Source of the DNA: Anaerolineae bacterium
Lineage (GTDB): Bacteria; Chloroflexota; Anaerolineae; SpSt-313
DNA length: 7,595 nt
NCBI GenBank assembly: GCA_023511475.1
Contig: JAIMBM010000134.1
Coordinates: forward strand, 1-7,595
Direction of reading: 5' to 3'
This document shows, one piece after another, positions 1-5,181 of this stretch; position 1 is the first letter of the stretch; each line of letters begins with the position of its first letter. The notes beneath the pieces were generated by a model that was not told where the DNA came from, did not search any database, and saw only the letters and a list, made by a program, of their open reading frames with translations. Made by a program: the position numbers and the translations under genes.

Positions 1-1032
1 GTTTACTCCCCTGGCCAGCGCCGGGTCGGCCTGCACCGCCCGCGCGAACCCCTGGTCGGCCAGCCGTAGCGCATATGGCTCTGTAACGTTGGACAGGGCA
101 TAGGTCGAGGTGCGCGGCACCGCACCGGGCATGTTCGGCACGCAGTAGTGGATCACGCCGTCGACCGCAAAGACCGGGTCGCTGTGCGACGTCGGCCGGC
201 TCGTCTCCACACAGCCACCCTGATCAACGGCTACATCGATCACCACCGTCCCGGGGGTCATGGTCCGGATCATCTCCGCCGTTACGAGATGAGGCGCCTT
301 CGCCCCAGGCTTGAGGACCGCACCGATGACCACATCAGCATGTTGCACGGCATCGGCGATGTTCCGGGGGTTGGAGGAGAGGGTGGTCAGGTTCCCATGT
401 AGGATCTCGCTGAGATAGCGGAGCCGATCCACGCTCTCCTCGATCACGATAACGTGGGCGCCCATGCCCAGCGCGATCTGGGCCGCGTTCGTGCCCACGG
501 TGCCTCCGCCGATGATGACCACGTCAGCGGGGCGCACACCGGGCACGCCGCCAAGGAGCTTGCCCCGGCCCCCGGCCGTGCGCTCCAGATAGTGGGCCGC
601 AACCTGGACGGCCATGCGTCCGGCAATCTGGCTCATCGGCATCAAGAGCGGCAGCGACCCGTCGGCGCGCTGCACCGTCTCATAGGCGATGGCCGTGACC
701 TTGCGCGAGAGAAGGGCCTGCGTCAGCTCTCTCTCGGCTGCCAGATGCAGGTAGGTAAAGAGGAGCAACTCCTCCCTGAAGAAGCGGTACTCCTGCGGCA
801 GCGGCTCCTTGACCTTGAGCACCATGTCGGCCATGGTCCAGACCCTGGCCGGGTCCGCCTCGATCTTGGCACCGCCGCGCGCATACTGCTCATCGGAGAA
901 GCCGCTCCCGAGCCCCGCACCCTGCTCCACCAGCACGGTATGCCCCGCCCGTACGAGCGACTCGACGCCACCGGGCGTGAGTGCCACCCGATACTCATTG
1001 TCCTTGATCTCGCGCGGTATGCCGACGATCAT
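1..1032 (-). CDS. ald: Alanine dehydrogenase, C-terminus cut by the window edge
   Basis: Catalyses the reversible NAD-dependent oxidative deamination of L-alanine to pyruvate and ammonia in the cytoplasm. The reverse-strand translation gives 344 residues starting MIVGIPREIKDNEYRVALTP, the family's N-terminal signature. Residues known to be catalytic or substrate-binding in characterised enzymes fall at their usual numbers: Arg15, Lys75 (in VKEP), His96 (in YLHLAA) and Asp270 (in VAVDQGG). The NAD-binding Rossmann loop is VIIGGGTVGTNAA, residues 172-184. The family is about 370 residues long, so roughly 25-30 C-terminal residues lie beyond position 1. Two adjacent ATGs are possible. The second (1032) is preferred because it lies 7 nt after a perfect AGGAGG and restores canonical numbering; the first (1035) adds one Met. 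The nucleotidyltransferase gene lies 104 bp upstream, with a hairpin between them. The frame is intact throughout the visible part. Confidence 0.96.
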   Translation of the reverse strand, partial: MIVGIPREIKDNEYRVALTPGGVESLVRAGHTVLVEQGAGLGSGFSDEQYARGGAKIEADPARVWTMADMVLKVKEPLPQEYRFFREELLLFTYLHLAAERELTQALLSRKVTAIAYETVQRADGSLPLLMPMSQIAGRMAVQVAAHYLERTAGGRGKLLGGVPGVRPADVVIIGGGTVGTNAAQIALGMGAHVIVIEESVDRLRYLSEILHGNLTTLSSNPRNIADAVQHADVVIGAVLKPGAKAPHLVTAEMIRTMTPGTVVIDVAVDQGGCVETSRPTSHSDPVFAVDGVIHYCVPNMPGAVPRTSTYALSNVTEPYALRLADQGFARAVQADPALARGVN

Positions 1033-1039
1033 CATCGAT

Positions 1040-1045
1040 CCTCCT
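1040..1045 (-). promoter_or_regulatory. Ribosome binding site of ald
   Basis: A perfect AGGAGG on the minus strand. It is 7 nt before the ATG at 1032 and only 4 nt before the ATG at 1035, so it favours the inner start codon. A small inverted repeat CCTG-TAA-CAGG (1043-1053, plus-strand reading) overlaps it and could weakly pair part of the site. Confidence 0.85.
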
Positions 1046-1054
1046 GTAACAGGG

Positions 1055-1078
1055 AAAAGCTCCTCAACCATTGAGGAG
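1055..1078 (-). terminator. Hairpin with short T-run between the nucleotidyltransferase gene and ald
   Basis: On the minus strand CTCCTCAA and TTGAGGAG form a perfect 8-bp stem with the 3-nt loop TGG, followed by CTTTTCCC. It begins 58 nt after the stop codon of the nucleotidyltransferase gene, where an intrinsic terminator would be expected. The T-run is only four bases and the stem has four A-T/T-A pairs, so termination could be partial. The hairpin ends 9 nt before the ald AGGAGG if the T-run is included. No convincing promoter is visible between the hairpin and ald, so it may instead be an attenuator-like or translation-controlling leader element of ald. Confidence 0.5.
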
Positions 1079-1136
1079 AGACACACCCATCCCGCGCTTC
1101 GGGCGCCGACATGGGAAGCTCCACTCCTCAGCTCGA

Positions 1137-2120
1137 TCAGTCGCCCGCGATGCTAACCTCGGACGAATCTCCGACGTTCAGTCGCTCGAAGGCGCCAGAC
1201 ACGCGGGCGTCACGCCCGATCAGCGAGCCCGAGAGCATGGCGAACTCGATGTGCGAGCGCTCGTCGATGATCGAGTCCCGCACGATGCTGTTCCTGATCA
1301 CGCTCTCGTCGGCCAGCGTCACGTAGGGCCCGACGATCGAGTTGATCACCTTCGCAGAGGGCGCAATGTACACCGGCGGGATGATGATCGAGTTCTCGGT
1401 CGGCGCCGTCTGGCCGTGCCCGTGGTCGAGCAGGTAGCGGTTCGTGTGCAACAGCGTTTCCGGCTTGCCGCAGTCCTCCCACACCTCGAGCTGCCGCGCA
1501 GCGAGCCGGGCCCCCTGATCGATCATCAACTGAAGGGCGTCAGCCAGAAAGTACTCGCCCTGGGTCTTGATGTCGCGCCGGATCAACTCCTCAATGGCGC
1601 GCATCAGCCACGCGGAATCGTGCAGGTAGTAGACACCGATGACGGCCAGGTTGTGATCGAAGGAGGTCGGCTTCTCGATCAGCCGCGTGACCCAGCCATC
1701 CTCGAGCACTGCCACGCCGAAGCGGCGCGGGTCCTCGACCTGCTTGACGTAGAGCACGCCGTCGCCGGGTGCCGAGGTAAGCTCGGAGAGGTCGGTCTCA
1801 AAGATCGTGTCCACAAAGATGATGAGCACCGGCCCCTCGACATGGTCGCGGGTCAGCCACAGAGCGTGAGCCTGGCCCTTCAGCTCCTTCTGCTCGACAT
1901 AGCGGGCGGGGAAGCTATAGTGCGAGCTGACATACGCCTCGATCTGCTCGCCGAGGTAGCCCGTGACGAACACGATCTCCTCGATATCGAGCCCAACGAG
2001 CTTGTCGAGGATGTGCCCGAGGACTGGCTTTCCGGCGACGTTCACCAGCGGCTTTGGTTTGGACCACGTATGGGGGCGCAATCGAGTCCCAAACCCGGCC
2101 AAAGGGATGATGACCTTCAT
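1137..2120 (-). CDS. Sugar-phosphate nucleotidyltransferase with C-terminal left-handed beta-helix
   Basis: Predicted to transfer a nucleotidyl group from an NTP to a sugar 1-phosphate, giving an NDP-sugar and pyrophosphate for cell-surface or storage glycans. The 327-residue protein opens with MKVIIPLAGFGTRLRPHTWSKPKP, the NTP-binding loop (residues 8-16) and the KPKP segment (21-24). A GQAHAL base-recognition-like segment follows at 82-87, then FVDTIF with the putative metal Asp104, EKP at 149-151, and WEDCGKPETLL at 214-224. From about residue 245 the chain has hexapeptide-like repeats (IIIPPVYIAPSAKVINSIVGPYV and on), typical of a left-handed beta-helix. The start is ATG at 2120: a GTG six bases upstream is part of the GGAGGTG ribosome site. 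The layout resembles long RmlA/StrD-type glucose-1-phosphate thymidylyltransferases, but nucleotide and sugar specificity (dTTP, UTP or other) cannot be read from sequence. It lies 84 bp downstream of gatA. Confidence 0.88.
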   Translation of the reverse strand: MKVIIPLAGFGTRLRPHTWSKPKPLVNVAGKPVLGHILDKLVGLDIEEIVFVTGYLGEQIEAYVSSHYSFPARYVEQKELKGQAHALWLTRDHVEGPVLIIFVDTIFETDLSELTSAPGDGVLYVKQVEDPRRFGVAVLEDGWVTRLIEKPTSFDHNLAVIGVYYLHDSAWLMRAIEELIRRDIKTQGEYFLADALQLMIDQGARLAARQLEVWEDCGKPETLLHTNRYLLDHGHGQTAPTENSIIIPPVYIAPSAKVINSIVGPYVTLADESVIRNSIVRDSIIDERSHIEFAMLSGSLIGRDARVSGAFERLNVGDSSEVSIAGD

Positions 2121-2125
2121 GGGCA

Positions 2126-2130
2126 CCTCC
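2126..2130 (-). promoter_or_regulatory. Ribosome binding site fixing the nucleotidyltransferase start
   Basis: GGAGG lies 5 nt before the ATG at 2120, at the end of a purine-rich leader (about 2126-2147, read on the minus strand). The in-frame GTG at 2124-2126 overlaps this site and therefore cannot be the start codon, which removes two residues from the longest open frame. Confidence 0.75.
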
Positions 2131-2204
2131 CTCTCTTTCTCTGTGTCATTCTGCCCGCCTCTGCGAGCATCGGTAAGCCATCGCGCTTCTCGAGGCCGTG
2201 CGGC

Positions 2205-3710
2205 TCAACTCCCGGCTGGGTCAACCCCCTGCCCGACGCTCAGGTTCGGATGGCAGGTATGCCAGGGAGTGGACTGCTCATAGGCATATGCCACGCGCAG
2301 GATGGTCGCCTCATCAAAGGCACGGCCCAGTATCTGCAGCCCGACCGGCAGCCCATCGACAAAGCCGCACGGCACTGAGATGCCGCACAGGCCGGCCAGG
2401 TTCAGCGACAGGGTGTAGATGTCCGAGAGGTACATCTGCAGCGGGTCCTCAACGCGCGCGCCTATGGGGAAGGCGACCGTCGGGCTCGTCGGCGCCGCCA
2501 GCACGTCCACCTTCTCAAAGGCCCGGTCGAAATCCTGCCTGATCAGAGTGCGGACCTTCTGGGCCTTCAGGTAGAAGGCGTCATAGTATCCGGCGGAGAG
2601 CGCGTAGGTTCCCAGCATGGTGCGGCGCTTGACCTCCGCTCCAAAGCCCTCTCCGCGGGTGCGCTTGTAGAGCTCCCAAAGCTCGTCGGCGCCCGGGGCA
2701 GCATGGCCATACTTCACACCGTCGTAGCGTGCCAGGTTGGACGACGCCTCGGCCGGAGCAATCAGATAGTACACGGGGAGCGCATAGCTCGTGTGGGGCA
2801 AGGAGACGGGCTCGAGCTGCGCGCCGAGCGTCTCGAGCTGACGCAGGGCCTGACGCACCGTCGCCTCCACTCCCGGATCCATCCCGGGTCCAAAGTACTC
2901 CTCGGGCACGCCAATGCGCAGGCCCGCAATCTCGGGGCTCAGCGCCTCCAGATAGCTGGGCACGGGCAGGTCCACGCACGTGGAATCCCGCACGTCGTGT
3001 CCGGCGATGATGCTGAGGAGGAGGGCACTGTCCGCCACGTCACGGGTGAGCGTCCCAACCTGATCGAGCGACGAGGCGAAGGCCACCAATCCATAGCGCG
3101 ACACACGCCCATAGGTCGGCTTCAGGCCCACAACCCCGCACAGCGCTGCCGGCTGCCGCACGCTGCCACCCGTGTCGGTTCCGAGGGCACCGAGCGCCTC
3201 GTGGGCCGCCACCGCCGCGGCGCTGCCACCGCTCGAGCCGCCAGGCACCCGGCTCAGGTCCCAGGGATTTCGCGTCGGAAAGTACGCCGAGTTCTCTGTC
3301 GACGAGCCCATGGCGAACTCGTCGGTATTGGTCTTTCCGAGGAGGACGTATCCCGCCCGCTCCAGACGCTCCACCACCGTCGCATCGTACGGTGGCAGGA
3401 ACCCCTCGAGAATCCTGGAGCCGCAGGTCGTGGGCACACCCTCGGTGCACAGCACGTCCTTGATCGCCATGGGGATGCCGAGGAGGGCCGGCAGGTCCTC
3501 CTCGCCGGAGCGACGGGCTGCCGCCAGGCGCTCATCGGCCGCCCTCGCCTGCTCGAGGGCGAACTCGGGCGTGAGAGTGAGAAACGCCCTGACCTGATTG
3601 TCCACAGCGACGATCCTATCGAGCGCGCTCTCGGTCAACTCGACCGCCGAGACCTCGCCGCGCCGCAGCAGGCGCCCAGCCTCAAGGATCGTCAGACTCG
3701 TCAGTTCCAT
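2205..3710 (-). CDS. gatA: Aspartyl/glutamyl-tRNA(Asn/Gln) amidotransferase subunit A
   Basis: The amidase subunit of GatCAB. It releases ammonia from glutamine and channels it to GatB, which amidates Glu-tRNA(Gln) or Asp-tRNA(Asn) in the cytoplasm. The protein has 501 residues, slightly above the usual 480-490, and is intact. The amidase-signature Ser-cisSer-Lys triad is complete: Lys84 in MAIKDV, Ser159 in VPGGSSGGSAAA, and nucleophile Ser183 in TDTGGSVRQPA. These are each five residues later than in the Staphylococcus aureus enzyme (79/154/178). Other family blocks are GKTNTDEFAMGSSTENSAYFPTRNPWD (125-151, read in two parts) and GLKPTYGRVSRYGL. The ATG at 3710 gives the standard N-terminus MELTSLTILEAGRLL. 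GGAGGG lies 10 nt upstream and an in-frame TAG directly precedes the ATG. gatC is upstream in the same frame, separated by 117 bp; gatB is not in the window. Confidence 0.97.
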   Translation of the reverse strand: MELTSLTILEAGRLLRRGEVSAVELTESALDRIVAVDNQVRAFLTLTPEFALEQARAADERLAAARRSGEEDLPALLGIPMAIKDVLCTEGVPTTCGSRILEGFLPPYDATVVERLERAGYVLLGKTNTDEFAMGSSTENSAYFPTRNPWDLSRVPGGSSGGSAAAVAAHEALGALGTDTGGSVRQPAALCGVVGLKPTYGRVSRYGLVAFASSLDQVGTLTRDVADSALLLSIIAGHDVRDSTCVDLPVPSYLEALSPEIAGLRIGVPEEYFGPGMDPGVEATVRQALRQLETLGAQLEPVSLPHTSYALPVYYLIAPAEASSNLARYDGVKYGHAAPGADELWELYKRTRGEGFGAEVKRRTMLGTYALSAGYYDAFYLKAQKVRTLIRQDFDRAFEKVDVLAAPTSPTVAFPIGARVEDPLQMYLSDIYTLSLNLAGLCGISVPCGFVDGLPVGLQILGRAFDEATILRVAYAYEQSTPWHTCHPNLSVGQGVDPAGS

Positions 3711-3827
3711 CTACAACACGCCCTCCAGACGCTCGAGGCCGGCACCGAATGCGCTGCTCCGCCTGCGCCCCGCGCCGCGGACCCCGGCCACATCGCCAGC
3801 GCCCTGCGGCCTCTCGCGCCACGTGCT
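3711..3827 (-). other. gatC-gatA intergenic spacer
   Basis: This 117-bp GC-rich spacer separates two genes that are often nearly adjacent. Its length is a multiple of three, and the gatC frame stays open after the gatC TAG for 38 codons, ending in a TAG that touches the gatA ATG (TAGATG). The encoded residues end in FGAGLERLEGVL. The only start codon in the frame with meaningful length is a GTG about 26 codons before that TAG, without a clear ribosome site. Open runs of this length are common in GC-rich DNA, so no gene is called. No terminator with a T-run is seen. Confidence 0.5.
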
Positions 3828-4124
3828 CTATGGGGCAACCTCGATGACAGGGGGCACGCAGAAGAAGGAATCCCTCCGGGATGGGGCATTGCCCAGCACA
3901 TCCTCGACCGGCAGCGAAGGGCTCACCTCATCCGCGCGCATGACGTTTCTGAGCTCGATGACCTGAGCTGTCGGCGGGATGGCCTCAGTATCCAGGCGCT
4001 GCAGCACAGCCGCATAGTCCAGGATGGCCGATAGCTGTTCCTGGAAGCGCTCTATCTCTTCCTGGCTCAAAGCGAGCTTGGCCAGCTCGGCAATGTGCTC
4101 CACCTCTTGGCGTGTCAGAGGCAT
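3828..4124 (-). CDS. gatC: Aspartyl/glutamyl-tRNA(Asn/Gln) amidotransferase subunit C
   Basis: The small GatCAB subunit that wraps around the GatA-GatB interface and stabilises the complex. It has 98 residues, the usual length. The N-terminus MPLTRQEVEHIAELAKLALS followed by helical EEIERFQEQLSAILDYAAVLQRLDT is the typical helical part. The conserved tail follows: MRADEV (62-67), LPVEDVLGNAP (71-81) and SFFCVPPVIE (86-95). The ATG at 4124 has GGGAGGG a few bases upstream. It starts only 19 bp after the stop of the KOW-domain gene, so it is probably transcribed with the three upstream genes of unknown role. gatA follows after a 117-bp spacer. Confidence 0.95.
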   Translation of the reverse strand: MPLTRQEVEHIAELAKLALSQEEIERFQEQLSAILDYAAVLQRLDTEAIPPTAQVIELRNVMRADEVSPSLPVEDVLGNAPSRRDSFFCVPPVIEVAP

Positions 4125-4143
4125 GCACCCTCCCGAAAGCGCT

Positions 4144-5181
4144 CTAGCTTAGCCTCTCCAGGTTCCTGTAGTCGACTGCCGTGACCTCGCCGCTGTCGAG
4201 CCTGACCCCAACCCGGGTCTGCCCGTCCATCTCCTCGATGGCGCGCACCCACCCTAACGCCCCGAGGTATGGTGCGCGGGTCACGCGCACGCGATCGCCC
4301 ACGGCCAGCGGTCGCTCAGGCGCCATGTGCAAAGGCCCCCGTACGGAACTGAGGGGGATGCTCAGCGCCGGCGGCTCTGGTGCCGGCCGGCTGCGGCCTC
4401 CGGTCAGCAGTGCCTCACGCCCCTCGTGCTGCGCCAGGAGCTCCAGAATGGGCCCCGCCATCGGCACAGCGCCCAGGCCATCGGTCACCATGACGACAAG
4501 GCCCAACTCCCGGGCCCGGGCGCGCAGGTGCTCGGCCAGCCCGCCGACCACGAGCCCCGACACACGGAAACGGGCCGCACGCAGCAACACACGGTTGTCC
4601 AGGCAGAGCCCGCCGACGACTATTTTACCACGGCACGTGAGGTCGATGCTAATCCATTGCAGAGTGTCGGCGCCGCGCTGCAGCCGCAAGAGAAGTGGCC
4701 CGCCACATGCGCCGCCGGAGCCCCACACGCCTACCACGCGCGACACGGTAGCCCGGATCACCGCCCCCCACTGCGGAATCACCTGACTCACCTGCCCGGG
4801 CAAGAGAGCCCGCAGCTCGACCCTCTGGGGCGGCTCCTCGATAAAGATGCGGCCTGCCGCCACCTCCGCCACGCGACCGGCAACGGGCGTGCGCGCCGTC
4901 CGCCAGCCCATAAAGCCGGCCGAAGCGACGACCTCGCCGGCCCGTACCTCCTGCCCGATAGTCACCCGGAGGCACCGCGGCACACGCCCGACGGCGATGC
5001 CCAGGGCACCCGCGACGTCGATCACCCGGAGGCGCCCCGGCGTCTCACAGCGCGCGATCACATCCTCAGCGCGCACCCAATCCCCGGGGGAAACGAGCAC
5101 CTCGCCGGCTTCGGGCAGGCGCCGCTCCTCCTCAACCACCGTCTGAGCGTATAGCCGGCTGGCTACTGGCTCAGCTCTCAT
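4144..5181 (-). CDS. Protein of unknown function with barrel-sandwich-like N-terminus and C-terminal KOW-like segment
   Basis: The 345-residue soluble-looking protein has no signal peptide or membrane helix. The N-terminal part carries two similar half-motifs, SPGDWVRAEDVIA (31-43) and TIGQEVRAGEVVA (74-86), followed by RTPVAGRVAEVAAGRIFIEEPP (97-118). This is the pattern of biotinyl/lipoyl-like barrel-sandwich hybrid folds. The whole chain contains a single lysine (186), far from the hairpin position, so it is unlikely to carry biotin or lipoate. A Rossmann-like alpha/beta stretch follows (about 186-262: KIVVGGLCLDN, VSGLVVGGLAEHLRARARELGLVVMVTDGLG, ALLTGG). The last 55 residues, PLAVGDRVRVTRAPYLGALGWVRAI and on to RVGVRLDSGEVTAVDYRNLERL, look like a KOW/SH3-like module as in NusG. 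It overlaps the MutL-like gene by ATGA and precedes gatC by 19 bp. No enzymatic function is assigned; it may be a partner or adaptor of the MutL-like protein. Confidence 0.85.
   Translation of the reverse strand: MRAEPVASRLYAQTVVEEERRLPEAGEVLVSPGDWVRAEDVIARCETPGRLRVIDVAGALGIAVGRVPRCLRVTIGQEVRAGEVVASAGFMGWRTARTPVAGRVAEVAAGRIFIEEPPQRVELRALLPGQVSQVIPQWGAVIRATVSRVVGVWGSGGACGGPLLLRLQRGADTLQWISIDLTCRGKIVVGGLCLDNRVLLRAARFRVSGLVVGGLAEHLRARARELGLVVMVTDGLGAVPMAGPILELLAQHEGREALLTGGRSRPAPEPPALSIPLSSVRGPLHMAPERPLAVGDRVRVTRAPYLGALGWVRAIEEMDGQTRVGVRLDSGEVTAVDYRNLERLS
5178..5181 (-). promoter_or_regulatory. ATGA stop/start overlap coupling two genes
   Basis: The TGA stop of the MutL-like gene and the ATG of the BSH/KOW gene share four bases. 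The nearest Shine-Dalgarno-like AGGAG (5193-5197) is 11 nt from this ATG, rather far. Terminating ribosomes probably reinitiate here, which would tie the output of the two proteins together. Confidence 0.8.

Noticed and set aside
2148..2176. Possible sigma70-type promoter before the nucleotidyltransferase gene (TTACCG, 17 nt, CAGAAT on the minus strand)
   Set aside because: Only 3 of 6 and 4 of 6 bases match consensus. The spacing is ideal, but such matches are common by chance, so no promoter is called.
1071..2378. Long plus-strand open frame of 435 codons opposite the nucleotidyltransferase gene
   Set aside because: It is antisense to a gene with clear family motifs. Its translation is His/Arg/Asp-rich with no recognisable domain, as expected for a shadow frame in GC-rich DNA.
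3775..3790. CCGCG-C-CGCGG inverted repeat in the gatC-gatA spacer
   Set aside because: A one-base centre cannot form a stable hairpin loop, there is no T-run, and the sequence is plain CpG-rich DNA.
2703..4034. Plus-strand open frame of 443 codons opposite gatA and gatC
   Set aside because: It spans two well-supported minus-strand genes and their spacer and has no family motifs; a compositional shadow.
4961..5038. Direct repeat TCACCCGGAGGC near 4962 and 5023
   Set aside because: Both copies are coding and correspond to the similar residues LRVTI and LRVID in the BSH/KOW protein; short and explained by codon usage.
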